Assembly (NCBI RefSeq): GCF_001688725.2
Contig: NZ_CP015401.2
Coordinates: 3,914,001 to 3,978,000, forward strand
Direction of reading: 5' to 3'
DNA from: Bacteroides caecimuris
GTDB taxonomy: Bacteria; Bacteroidota; Bacteroidia; Bacteroidales; Bacteroidaceae
DNA: 64,000 nucleotides
The notes below the pieces were generated by a model. That model was not told the origin of the DNA. It worked only from the letters and a program-made list of their open reading frames with translations, and did no database searches. Both the position numbers and the translations under genes were made by a program. This document shows, in pieces, positions 54,501-62,317 of this stretch (positions within the stretch are counted from its first letter, which is position 1; each line of letters opens with the position of its first letter).

Positions 54501-54797
54501 TATCCAAGACCTTTATTCAACACCGATAAAAACCAGCAATCACAAACTAAATATTTACAAGATGCATCTTATCTACGTCTGAAGAATCTGCAGATAGGAT
54601 ATAGCTTGCCACACAACATCGTACAAAAAATGGGAATGCAGCACCTTAGGATATTCGCATCCGGTGAAAACTTGTTCACCATTACGAGCCTTATTGACTT
54701 CTTCGACCCCGAATCAATCGAAGGCGGTAGTTGGGGACACGGAAACGTTTACCCACTATCCCGAACATTCTCTTTTGGATTAAATGTCACATTCTAA
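51546..54797 (+). CDS. rusC: SusC-like TonB-dependent transporter RusC
   Basis: The 1083-residue protein has a signal peptide (about residues 24-42), a carboxypeptidase-like regulatory domain (VSGTVKDNNGEPLLGVSIKV), the SusC box VVVVGYGTQKKINLTGSVG and a plug. The long beta-barrel ends in SFGLNVTF. It carries ribose-containing compounds across the outer membrane. Unlike the SusC at 40187-43606 it has no STN domain, which agrees with control by the LacI-type RusR instead of sigma/FecR. It is 12 bp after rusK2 and 12 bp before rusD. Confidence 0.95.
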   Translation: MKTNRHSTLLKKSVHLITYNSSHKLICLLSCLLLYSMNTYAQNYVSGTVKDNNGEPLLGVSIKVKDGNIVSGTVTDFNGYYQVKADPSSTIEFSYIGFKTVQFTVGDRKMINVTLGVDENLLDEVVVVGYGTQKKINLTGSVGVIDSKAFEAIPVSNAVQALQGQVPGLNIYSNQGGGLNQKQSINVRGVGTIGEGSTGSALVLIDGMEGDIYSINPQDIESISVLKDAAASSIYGSRAPFGVILVTTKKGKTGKAQVNYNNSFRVSSPINMPSSLDSYTFSLYYNDAAANSGWGPYNWVSEERINRIKDYMAGKITDSTIPVPNNPSLWADGYSQGNDNIDYYNYFFKDNVFAHEHNISVTGGTDKIQYYLSANYLGQDGELRIGDEYSNRYTASAKINAQLSKIVSVGFNTRFIRSDYVQPTHLNESFFAEIGRQCWPTKPLYDPNGILYDDHVLQMQNGGEKQERNTWLYQQLNITVEPIKGWRLIGDLSYRYNTQYSHWDYLTVHQTGVDGKTKGNTWNNDSQVHEGTYASDYFNVNLYTDYAKTFAKSHNMKVLFGFQAEQNNYKDIAAEKLGVIYPGKPTINTSTGMDSNNQKVAPNVAGGHNRWATAGFFGRLNYDYLEKYLLEVNLRYDGSSRFRSDSRWGFFPSASVGWNIAREKFFLPVSKVINTFKVRVSYGSLGNQNTSSLYPTYSTIGAGTGSWIIDGTLANIAWAPSLVNYNLSWEKIRSWNTGIDFGLFNNRLTGSFDYYIRKTDDMVGPSEKLPVVLGTAVPSSNNTNLKTFGWELELMWKDRLNNGLNYSARFTLADSRTKITRYSNPSGLIDGFYAGKYVGEIWGYETIGIAQSDQEMAEHIGRLINGGQSNLGQDWKAGDIMYKDLNEDGKIDAGSRTLQDHGDLKRIGNSTPRYNVGLELAADWKGFDIRMFWQGTLKRDYFQGSYYFWGANGKQGPWFSTALKGHDDYFRNDEASPLGTNLNSYYPRPLFNTDKNQQSQTKYLQDASYLRLKNLQIGYSLPHNIVQKMGMQHLRIFASGENLFTITSLIDFFDPESIEGGSWGHGNVYPLSRTFSFGLNVTF

Positions 54798-54809
54798 AAA
54801 CAGGATATT

Positions 54810-56810
54810 ATGAAAAGACTTACGATATCAACCTTATTGAGCGGAGTGCTCTTTTTGACAAGTTGCAATGATTTCCTAAATCAAGAACCTCTTGATCAAC
54901 TTTCTCCAAATGAATATCTGACAACAGAAAGTAATATTGCAGCTTTTGCTACTGATCAATATCAAGTACTGCCTACTCATGGCACCTATGGATATGGAAC
55001 TTTTGAAATTGACAATAACACAGATAATATGGCCGGTATGCAACCTAACGTAATGTATGCACCCGGATACTGGAAAGTAGGACAAGAAGGAGGCTCATGG
55101 TATTTCGCTGATATTTACCGATGCAATTATTTCTTTGAAAATGTGCTTCCATCGTATGAAAACAATGCCATTGTCGGAAACACGACCAATATCAAACACT
55201 ATATCGGAGAAATGTATTTCTTCAGAGCTTTCATGTATTTTGAAAGATTAAAATCATTAGGCGACTTTCCTATTATTACTAAAACTTATCCTAATGAACG
55301 TGAAGCTCTGATAGAAATCAGCAAACGTGCACCCAGAAATGAAGTAGCCAGGTTTATCTTATCTGATCTAGACAAGGCTATAGAAATGATGCAAGACATA
55401 GCTCCTTCCGGGGGTAAGAACCGACTAAGCAAAGACTGCGCTATCCTTCTCAAATCAAGAGTCGCACTTTACGAAGGCTCGTGGCTGAAAAATTTTAAAG
55501 GAACAGCTTTTGTACCCAATGGAGCGGGATGGCCGGGAGCAAATAAAAATTATAATGCTAATTACTCATTTAAATCCGGAAGTATTGAAAAAGAATCAGA
55601 GTTCTTCTTTGATGAAGCTATTAAAGCGGCACAAATCATAGCAGAAAAATATAATGTATTAACTACCAATACAGGAGTATTCCCGCAAACTTCTTCGGAG
55701 CCTGAAAATCCTTATTTCAGCATGTTCTGCGATATTGACATGGAAAAATACAATGAAGTACTTTTATGGAGACGCTACAACACTGGATTAGGAGTAGCAA
55801 ATGAAGTTTGTCAATACGGATGTGTCGGTAACAATGGAGTAGGTACTACTAAAAGCATGATTGACGCCTTTATTCTAAAAAACGGAGAACCTATTTATGC
55901 TTCCCCAATGTGGGCAGATGAAAATTCATCTTATTGGGGAGATAATAATATCATTCACATCACTAAAAACAGGGATAGCCGCGCAGACATCTTCATCAAA
56001 AAACCGGGACAGAAAAATCTGCATACTCCGGCAGGAGATCATGGGGTAGTAGAAGAATGGGGGCCCAATATAACCGCCTCTTCTGTTACAGAAAAGTACA
56101 ATACAGGCTATGCCTTACGAAAAGGATTGAACCCTGACGGGAAATACACAAATAACACTCAAAGTATTGTCGGTTCTATCATATTCCGTACAGCCGAAGC
56201 CTATCTTAACTATATAGAAGCTTATTATGAATTGCATGGTTCACTCGACTCCTATGCAGAAAAGTACTGGAAAGCGATTCGTCGCAGAGCCGGCATTGAT
56301 GAGGACTATACCAAAACAATCAGGCTTACAGATATGTCAAAAGAAGCAGAAACTGATTGGGGGGCATATTCCGGCGGAGAAATTATTGATGCCACACGTT
56401 ATAATATCCGCCGTGAACGAAGATGTGAGTTGATGGCGGAAGGTTTACGTAGCATGGACTTACATAGATGGCGTTCAATGGACCAGATGATTACCAAACC
56501 CTACCATATCCTAGGAATGAATTTATGGCAGGAAATGTATGGCTGGGACTGGTATAAAGATTCTAACGGCAACTCCATTCTTAAAGAAGGAGAAAATGTT
56601 TCACCACGTAGCTTCAATACTTATCTTGCTCCTTATCACATCACAGCCAATAACATTGTTTACAACGGCTATAAATGGAATATGGCACACTATCTCGATC
56701 CAATAGCAGCAGAACATTTTCTGGTTACTTCATCCGAGAGTGATTTGAATTCTTCTCCTATCTATCAGAATCCGGGCTGGCCTATGACAGGAGGGGGAAT
56801 CCCGCAATAA
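54810..56810 (+). CDS. rusD: SusD-like lipoprotein RusD
   Basis: The 666-residue protein has a lipobox FLTSC (Cys19) followed by NDFLNQEPLDQLSPNEY, typical of SusD. The conserved IIFRTAEAYLNYIEAYYEL helix follows, and the end is SSPIYQNPGWPMTGGG. It caps RusC at the outer surface and binds substrate. It is longer than usual SusD (about 550-600 residues), with extra length in the middle. It is translationally close to rusC (12 bp). Confidence 0.95.
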   Translation: MKRLTISTLLSGVLFLTSCNDFLNQEPLDQLSPNEYLTTESNIAAFATDQYQVLPTHGTYGYGTFEIDNNTDNMAGMQPNVMYAPGYWKVGQEGGSWYFADIYRCNYFFENVLPSYENNAIVGNTTNIKHYIGEMYFFRAFMYFERLKSLGDFPIITKTYPNEREALIEISKRAPRNEVARFILSDLDKAIEMMQDIAPSGGKNRLSKDCAILLKSRVALYEGSWLKNFKGTAFVPNGAGWPGANKNYNANYSFKSGSIEKESEFFFDEAIKAAQIIAEKYNVLTTNTGVFPQTSSEPENPYFSMFCDIDMEKYNEVLLWRRYNTGLGVANEVCQYGCVGNNGVGTTKSMIDAFILKNGEPIYASPMWADENSSYWGDNNIIHITKNRDSRADIFIKKPGQKNLHTPAGDHGVVEEWGPNITASSVTEKYNTGYALRKGLNPDGKYTNNTQSIVGSIIFRTAEAYLNYIEAYYELHGSLDSYAEKYWKAIRRRAGIDEDYTKTIRLTDMSKEAETDWGAYSGGEIIDATRYNIRRERRCELMAEGLRSMDLHRWRSMDQMITKPYHILGMNLWQEMYGWDWYKDSNGNSILKEGENVSPRSFNTYLAPYHITANNIVYNGYKWNMAHYLDPIAAEHFLVTSSESDLNSSPIYQNPGWPMTGGGIPQ

Positions 56811-56843
56811 TTCAATAATCTACTAATTTAATAAAGATCAATC

Positions 56844-58463
56844 ATGTATAAAAGAATAATAATACTAACTTACGCACTAGTTTTCTCTTCATTGTTCGCA
56901 ACAGCCTGTTCTGACAATAACAATGAAACATACGTCGAACCAATACTTTCTCAAATAGAAGTAAGTAAACTAGTGACAGAGAACAACAAAACATATGTTT
57001 CCGTTGATGGTAAACCATTTCCGTTTCTTGGTGCACAAATACGCCTTGATGCTCTTCTCAATTGTGACAAGATGGCTATTAACGAAGTGGAAAACTACTT
57101 CAAAAAAGCTCAGGAACTGGGACTAAATTGTGTGCAAATTCCAATTTCATGGAATATGGTAGAGCCTAAAGAGAACAAGTACGATTATAGTATCGTAAAC
57201 TCAATCTTGCAGTTCGTCAACAAGTATAATCTGAAAATGGAATTACTTTGGTTCAGTACAAATATGGTAGGAGATTCATTCTCCTACCTGATACCTCAAT
57301 ATGTGCTTCAAGAATATAACAAAAGATTCAGCCGGAATGATGAAGGAAATTTTTGGAACTATTATGGTTATCAATACACCATGATTCTTGATGATGAATG
57401 GGTACTGGAAAGAGAAACAAAAGCCATCACCGCCTTATTTAACCACATCCGATACTGGGATTCTCAGAATGGAGACAAGCACCCCATTATATCAGCGCAG
57501 ATCCATAATGAACCTGATGCCTTAATGCGCTGGAGAATCGACCAAAAAGATTTAAAATATCGGGATGGGACTCCTCTAAGCAAAGAGAAAGCCTGGACAA
57601 TGATCACAAATGCATTAAATAGTGTAGGAAAAGCTGTAAAAAACAGTTCTTACAAAGTAGTAACTCGTGTCAACCTAATTTACGGTGATGGTATTAACCC
57701 ATTTCCAGAGGCAACCAATGCTCGCCCCAAAGATGTATTCGATCTTCAAGGCATTGATTTCATTGGTGTTGATGCTTATAAAGATAACATTAAACATCTC
57801 AAAAATGAAGTCATGGCATATGCATCAATTGCTGGAAATTATGCGTTGGTTGCCGAGAACAAAGGTAGTTATGCAAACACTCCAAGTCTTATCTTGACAT
57901 CTTTTGCATTAGGAGGAGGCTATGATATTTACGATTTGGCTACCAGTAATTTCTTTATCAACAATACTACCGAACCGGACCAAATTGACCACGGAATTTA
58001 TACGTGGGATTTACAAGAAAAAGGTTTTACGCCCCTTACTCGTAGTCTCATAAAAGGCTTGGCGGCAGCTTATATAGACATTGCCAAAGTAAAACCAGAA
58101 AATTTTGCGGCATTTAATATCAACGATAATCAGCCAAAAGAAAAATTAGAACAACTAATATGTACTACTGGAGCACAAATCACATTCCAGACAAATAATG
58201 CTTCTTTAGGTTTTGTATTAGACATGCACAATTATCTACTGATTTATAGTTTGAATGACTCTCAATTCAAACTAGAGAATGGTAAATTTGGAGAAATCAT
58301 TTCCGGAAGATATGATGTAAATGGCACATTTACCAAAGAAGGAACTGCAACTTTAGAAAATCAGACCCTCCATGCCAAAGGAGGCGTACTTTATAAAGTA
58401 ACTTATTCCTCGCAACAATCATTAACCAGCAATACAATTGAGAATATTGGTAATAACTTATAA
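56844..58463 (+). CDS. rusGH: Putative glycoside hydrolase RusGH (GH-A fold, DUF4978-like)
   Basis: The 539-residue protein has a lipobox ATAC (Cys22). Its (beta/alpha)8-type domain carries QIPISWNMVEPKENKYDYS, a candidate acid/base Glu223 in AQIHNEPDAL and a candidate nucleophile Glu338 in ALVAENKGSY, the GH clan A pattern. A small beta-rich C-terminal domain (about 430-539) follows. It may release ribose or nucleosides from larger molecules at the surface or in the periplasm. The substrate is not known from sequence. It follows rusD by 33 bp. Confidence 0.85.
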   Translation: MYKRIIILTYALVFSSLFATACSDNNNETYVEPILSQIEVSKLVTENNKTYVSVDGKPFPFLGAQIRLDALLNCDKMAINEVENYFKKAQELGLNCVQIPISWNMVEPKENKYDYSIVNSILQFVNKYNLKMELLWFSTNMVGDSFSYLIPQYVLQEYNKRFSRNDEGNFWNYYGYQYTMILDDEWVLERETKAITALFNHIRYWDSQNGDKHPIISAQIHNEPDALMRWRIDQKDLKYRDGTPLSKEKAWTMITNALNSVGKAVKNSSYKVVTRVNLIYGDGINPFPEATNARPKDVFDLQGIDFIGVDAYKDNIKHLKNEVMAYASIAGNYALVAENKGSYANTPSLILTSFALGGGYDIYDLATSNFFINNTTEPDQIDHGIYTWDLQEKGFTPLTRSLIKGLAAAYIDIAKVKPENFAAFNINDNQPKEKLEQLICTTGAQITFQTNNASLGFVLDMHNYLLIYSLNDSQFKLENGKFGEIISGRYDVNGTFTKEGTATLENQTLHAKGGVLYKVTYSSQQSLTSNTIENIGNNL

Positions 58464-58474
58464 AAATTCAAGAT

Positions 58475-59491
58475 ATGTTCAAATATATAGCAATCATTCT
58501 AATAACCATCTCTTTATTCTGTTCCTGTGTACAACAAAAAGAGACAACTTCTGCAATTCCTGTCATACTCGACACAGATGTTGGAAATGATATCGATGAT
58601 GTTTTAGCCATGCAAATGCTGCTTAATTATGAGAAAAAAGGAAAAATTGATTTGTTAGGCATCACTATAAGCAAGTGTAATCCTTATTCACTGGAATATA
58701 TTGACGCTTATTGTCGTTTCAATGACAAAAATGACATACCTTTAGGCTATGCTTATAATGGAATGAATACAGATGACGGACATTATCTCCGCCAAACGCT
58801 GGATACTATTATTGATGGAAATAAAATATTGCATTCTAAAAGAAACCTAAAAGATCATATTCCGGAAGGATATAAGCTGTTGCGTAAATTGCTGGCAGCG
58901 CAAGAAAATCATTCTGTAGTATTTATAGCTTTAGGCCCGGAAACAAATCTAGCCCGTTTACTCATCTCGGAAGCAGATGAATACAGCGAGTTGGATGGAA
59001 AAGCCTTGGTAGCACAAAAGGTAAAATTACTATCTGTCATGGGAGGACTCTATGGTAATGAATTCGACTTCCCTGAATGGAACATTATTAATGACCTAAA
59101 TGCAGCCCAAATTACTTTCAAAGAATGGCCTACTCCAATTATTGCCAGCGGATGGGAACTAGGAAACAAGATTCGATATCCTCATCAAAGTATATTAAAT
59201 GATTTCGCTGACAGTTATAAACATCCTCTGTGCGTATCATATAAAATATATCAGGAAATGCCATATGACAGAGAAACATGGGATTTGACATCCGTGCTAC
59301 AAGCCATAGAACCGGACAATAATTATTTCAATTTATCCGAGAAAGGAACAATCACCATAGACAGTATCGGACAAAGTATGTTTTCTACTTCTGAAAATGG
59401 GAAACACCAATATCTCACTATTCAAGGGGAAGAAAATATTCAGGCAACCCGCAAGGCACTTATAAGACAAGTGACAGGAAAAGAAAATTGA
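58475..59491 (+). CDS. rusNH: Inosine/uridine-preferring nucleoside hydrolase RusNH
   Basis: The 338-residue protein has a lipoprotein signal (FCSC, Cys18) and the nucleoside hydrolase calcium motif DTDVGNDIDD (residues 33-42). VMGGLYGNEFDFPEWNIIND follows. It splits nucleosides into base and ribose; being lipid-anchored it acts outside the cytoplasm, so free ribose then enters through RusT. It is 11 bp after rusGH and overlaps the first possible (TTG) start of rusT. Confidence 0.94.
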   Translation: MFKYIAIILITISLFCSCVQQKETTSAIPVILDTDVGNDIDDVLAMQMLLNYEKKGKIDLLGITISKCNPYSLEYIDAYCRFNDKNDIPLGYAYNGMNTDDGHYLRQTLDTIIDGNKILHSKRNLKDHIPEGYKLLRKLLAAQENHSVVFIALGPETNLARLLISEADEYSELDGKALVAQKVKLLSVMGGLYGNEFDFPEWNIINDLNAAQITFKEWPTPIIASGWELGNKIRYPHQSILNDFADSYKHPLCVSYKIYQEMPYDRETWDLTSVLQAIEPDNNYFNLSEKGTITIDSIGQSMFSTSENGKHQYLTIQGEENIQATRKALIRQVTGKEN

Positions 59492-59511
59492 AACCTTTAA
59501 AAAAAATCATT

Positions 59512-60516
59512 ATGTATATAGTCAATAGTTACCCCTTAGCTATTATCTTCTGCTTTATCACAATGATATGCTGGGGATCGTGGGGGAATACCCAAAAACT
59601 GGCCAGTAAGAATTGGCGTTATGAACTTTATTATTGGGACTACACCATCGGCATCTTGCTGTTCGCCCTACTTCTGGTATTCACACTAGGAAATTTCGGA
59701 GATTCGGGAAGAGGTTTTCTGGAAGACATCCAACAAGTGGAAGCGGCATATATTGCCAGTGCACTTATCGGAGGAGTTATTTTCAATGCTTCCAATATTC
59801 TCCTTTCCGCCTCTGTATCCATTGCCGGGATGGCGGTAGCTTTTCCATTAGGAGTAGGACTGGCATTAGTATTGGGAGTGTTCATTAATTATTTCAGCTC
59901 TCCCAAAGGAGATCCGTTCTGGCTATTCACAGGAGTCGTGCTGATTGTTATCGCCATCATTTGCAACGGTATTGCAGCCGGTAAGAATCAGAAGGCGGGA
60001 ACCAATAACAGCAAAAAGGGAATTATTCTTGCTGCTATTGCCGGTATACTGATGTCATTCTTTTACCGGTTTGTCGCCGCTGCCATGGATTTGAACAACT
60101 TTGAATCACCGACAACCGGAATGGCAACTCCTTATACCGCATTCTTCATCTTTGCTATCGGAATCTTCCTAAGCAACTTCCTCTTCAATACACTTGTGAT
60201 GAAGCGTCCGTTCGTCGGTATACCTGTCACCTACAAAGAATATTTTGCAGGGAAAGCGAGTACACACATGGTAGGAATTCTCGGAGGATGCATCTGGGGA
60301 TTAGGTACGGCATTAAGCTACATTGCTGCAGGAAAAGCGGGAGCAGCCATTTCTTATGCACTTGGACAAGGAGCACCGATGATTGCTGCTCTTTGGGGTG
60401 TTTTCATCTGGAAAGAATTTACCGGTAGCCCCAAAGCAACAAACAGACTTTTGGGAGTCATGTTTATATTATTCATTTTAGGCCTGACATTCATTGTCAT
60501 CTCAGGAGGAAGCTAA
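59512..60516 (+). CDS. rusT: Inner-membrane ribose transporter RusT (DMT superfamily)
   Basis: The 334-residue protein has ten membrane segments in two five-helix halves. It begins MYIVNSYPLAIIFCFITMIC and contains CWGSWGNTQKLA and GQGAPMIAALWGVFIWKEF. It resembles RhaT/GlcU-type sugar:proton symporters of the drug/metabolite superfamily and brings ribose into the cytoplasm for RusK1/RusK2. A TTG eight codons upstream (59488) overlaps rusNH; the ATG at 59512 is preferred because it gives the normal N-terminus. Confidence 0.92.
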   Translation: MYIVNSYPLAIIFCFITMICWGSWGNTQKLASKNWRYELYYWDYTIGILLFALLLVFTLGNFGDSGRGFLEDIQQVEAAYIASALIGGVIFNASNILLSASVSIAGMAVAFPLGVGLALVLGVFINYFSSPKGDPFWLFTGVVLIVIAIICNGIAAGKNQKAGTNNSKKGIILAAIAGILMSFFYRFVAAAMDLNNFESPTTGMATPYTAFFIFAIGIFLSNFLFNTLVMKRPFVGIPVTYKEYFAGKASTHMVGILGGCIWGLGTALSYIAAGKAGAAISYALGQGAPMIAALWGVFIWKEFTGSPKATNRLLGVMFILFILGLTFIVISGGS

Positions 60517-60564
60517 AATAAAAAAAGAAGTAAAGGAACTATAGGTATTATCAACATAAATAAA

Positions 60565-60600
60565 TCACCCCAAAAGTTTAGTATCTAACTTTTGGGGTGA
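60565..60600. terminator. Terminator hairpin of the rus operon
   Basis: TCACCCCAAAAGTT pairs perfectly with AACTTTTGGGGTGA, a 14-bp stem with an 8-base loop, 48 bp after the rusT stop. No strong T run follows, so efficiency is uncertain. Confidence 0.65.
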
Positions 60601-60746
60601 AATTCAATTTTATGATTCAAGCTATCATATACATTATTCAGACCGTTATATCCAACAAGGTTTCTCCCTTTGCATTCAACATCCTGACTCTGAGTTCTTC
60701 TTACGATCTTTGATGCACAGGGCAGTCAGTTTATCATCATTTCCTA

Positions 60747-60884
60747 TCACAGTTCTACCACTTTAATCTTTCCTTCTAGATTGAGAACGAATGTACCACG
60801 ATAAACCATACCCTCTTCTTCGATATATACACCCAGTGTATGCCTCAAAGCATCTGTCGGGTCTGCCAATATCAGAAACAACAT
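60747..60884 (-). pseudogene. Fragment of alkyl hydroperoxide reductase ahpC
   Basis: A 45-residue frame, with LADPTDALRHTLGVYIEEEG and MVYRGTFVLNLEGKIKVVEL, matches the centre of AhpC peroxiredoxins (usual form LADPT...RGTFVINPEGKIK). Both the peroxidatic-cysteine half before it and the resolving-cysteine tail after it are missing. It starts at an ATG behind a good -7 box, so it might be expressed, but it cannot be a peroxidase. Confidence 0.8.
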
Positions 60885-60993
60885 TTTATTTATTGTTTTC
60901 GGGGCAAAGATAAAGGCAGAAAGCCCGCCCTTTCAGAAAAGTCCAATCGAATATTTCTATGCTATGATAGCTGAAATTAATAAAAGCATTTTA

Positions 60994-61001
60994 TACCTTT
61001 G
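60994..61001 (+). promoter_or_regulatory. -7 box of the Nudix gene
   Basis: TACCTTTG fits TAnnTTTG and lies 36 bp before the start codon. No clear -33 element was seen. Confidence 0.5.
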
Positions 61002-61037
61002 CGTACATAAACAAAAAAACTGGAAGTATATACGATT

Positions 61038-61562
61038 ATGAAACACCCTCTAGCTCAATTCCTATATTGTCCTGAATGTGGTTCTCCGCATTTCGAGGTA
61101 AATAACGAAAAGTCCAAAAAATGTACAGATTGCGGCTTTGTCTATTACTTTAACCCTTCCGCTGCTACTGTGGCACTTATCTTGAATGAGAAAAACGAAT
61201 TGCTTGTTTGCCGACGTGCTAAAGAACCGGCAAAGGGAACTCTTGATCTTCCCGGAGGATTTATTGATATGAACGAGACAGGTGAAGAAGGTGTTGCCCG
61301 CGAAGTACTGGAAGAAACAGGGCTGAAAGTTAAAAAAGCCGTTTACCAGTTCACACTTCCCAATATTTATGTTTATTCAGGTTTCCCTGTACATACTCTC
61401 GATATGTTTTTCCTCTGCACTGTAGAAGACATGAGCCATTTCTCCGCCATGGATGATGTAGCAGATTCTTTCTTCCTACCTCTCTCCGAGATTCATCCGG
61501 AAGATTTTGGGTTGGATTCTATCCGTCGCGGACTTAGCTTGTTTCTAGCTCAATGCCGCTAA
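61038..61562 (+). CDS. Nudix hydrolase with N-terminal zinc ribbon
   Basis: The 174-residue protein has a zinc ribbon (CPECG and CTDCG, about residues 11-36). The Nudix box (about 75-97) reads GGFIDMNETGEEGVAREVLE followed by ETGL, with all metal-binding Glu present. Such enzymes hydrolyse nucleoside diphosphate derivatives, and the zinc-ribbon form resembles NADH pyrophosphatases. In Bacteroides some Nudix proteins are instead sugar-responsive regulators, but those carry a C-terminal winged helix that is absent here. It is monocistronic. Confidence 0.92.
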   Translation: MKHPLAQFLYCPECGSPHFEVNNEKSKKCTDCGFVYYFNPSAATVALILNEKNELLVCRRAKEPAKGTLDLPGGFIDMNETGEEGVAREVLEETGLKVKKAVYQFTLPNIYVYSGFPVHTLDMFFLCTVEDMSHFSAMDDVADSFFLPLSEIHPEDFGLDSIRRGLSLFLAQCR

Positions 61563-61813
61563 GATAATCTCATCAGCCTGATAGATTGAGAGTATTTCAT
61601 TTATAGTTATGTCCCATTTTTAAGATATTCCTCCAAAACATCAGATAAAAAAATAATGATCTGGAGAATAAAATGCATAAAAACATGCAACTGTATGCAA
61701 AATCATAGGCAAATACCGTATAAATTCAAGTCGAATATGCATCTTTTTCTATCAAGAAAAGATTCGTTGGTTTAAAACCAAGGAGTTCTTCCCCACTGAG
61801 GAACGCTTCCTTT

Positions 61814-61844
61814 CTCACCGACGAAGCAACTTTTGCTCGGTGAG
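61814..61844. repeat. Hairpin in the gene-free stretch
   Basis: CTCACCGA pairs with TCGGTGAG (61814-61821 with 61837-61844). The inner AGCAA/TTGCT continues the stem after a three-base bulge. The flanking CTTCC...GGAAG extends it. It may be structured RNA or a repeat remnant. Confidence 0.5.
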
Positions 61845-62254
61845 GAAGAAAAATAAGGGAAAATTAAGACCGTTTTTCTTCTATTTCATCACAAATATCG
61901 AAAAGGCAACAAACAACAAAATGCCAGTTTCTAACCACATTTCAGTTTACACAACAAGTGAAAAAGAAGAAAAGCATTACAATTTAATCGACAAATATCT
62001 CCTATAACAAAAAGAAAGAATTTCGCACCTACAAATCTCTGCGTTTTTTTATATTTCTCAATCCCTCCCAGTAATTACGCCTTTTATTCCCGTTCAAATA
62101 TTCCTTTTTTTAAGATGAGCCATTTTTCAGTAGTCAATTGATGTATTTGTAAAATAGAAGCTCATCTCAACTAAATAGATCAGAGCAATTTATCACACAA
62201 TCTTAAACAATCATATTATATTACTATAAATGAAGAAAATACAACATATTGTGT

Positions 62255-62299
62255 TATCTTTGTAACCACTATTAATTTAACGGCTATTAAATTAACCGC
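62255..62299 (+). promoter_or_regulatory. Promoter and 15-bp direct repeat before the AAA ATPase gene
   Basis: TATCTTTG at 62255-62262 fits the -7 consensus. CTATTAATTTAACGG (62269-62283) is followed directly by the near copy CTATTAAATTAACCGC (62284-62299). Repeats at the transcription start suggest a repressor site. Confidence 0.45.
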
Positions 62300-62317
62300 C
62301 ATTAAGATAGCAATAAT

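Larger units (their letters stand above)
60517..61037. other. 521-bp gap with a terminator, gene remnants and the Nudix promoter
   Basis: From left to right it holds a hairpin at 60565-60600 that ends the rus operon, a short minus-strand frame ending MLNAKGETLLDITV near 60638-60682 (remnant, unassigned), the ahpC fragment (60747-60884) with a TATCTTTG -7 box before it on the minus strand (complement of 60905-60912), and TACCTTTG at 60994-61001 facing the Nudix gene. Confidence 0.6.
61563..62317. other. 755-bp AT-rich stretch without a gene
   Basis: No frame with codon structure was seen on either strand. It contains the palindrome TTGGTTT-A-AAACCAA at 61767-61781, a longer hairpin at 61814-61844, a -7-like TATCTTTG at 62255-62262 and a short direct repeat just before the ATPase gene. 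It could hold a small RNA or be the site of a lost gene. Confidence 0.5.

Noticed and set aside
47535..60600. Hairpins at 47535-47589 and 60565-60600 as copies of one mobile repeat
   Set aside because: They share only CAAAAGTTTA; the rest differs and both sit where terminators are expected.
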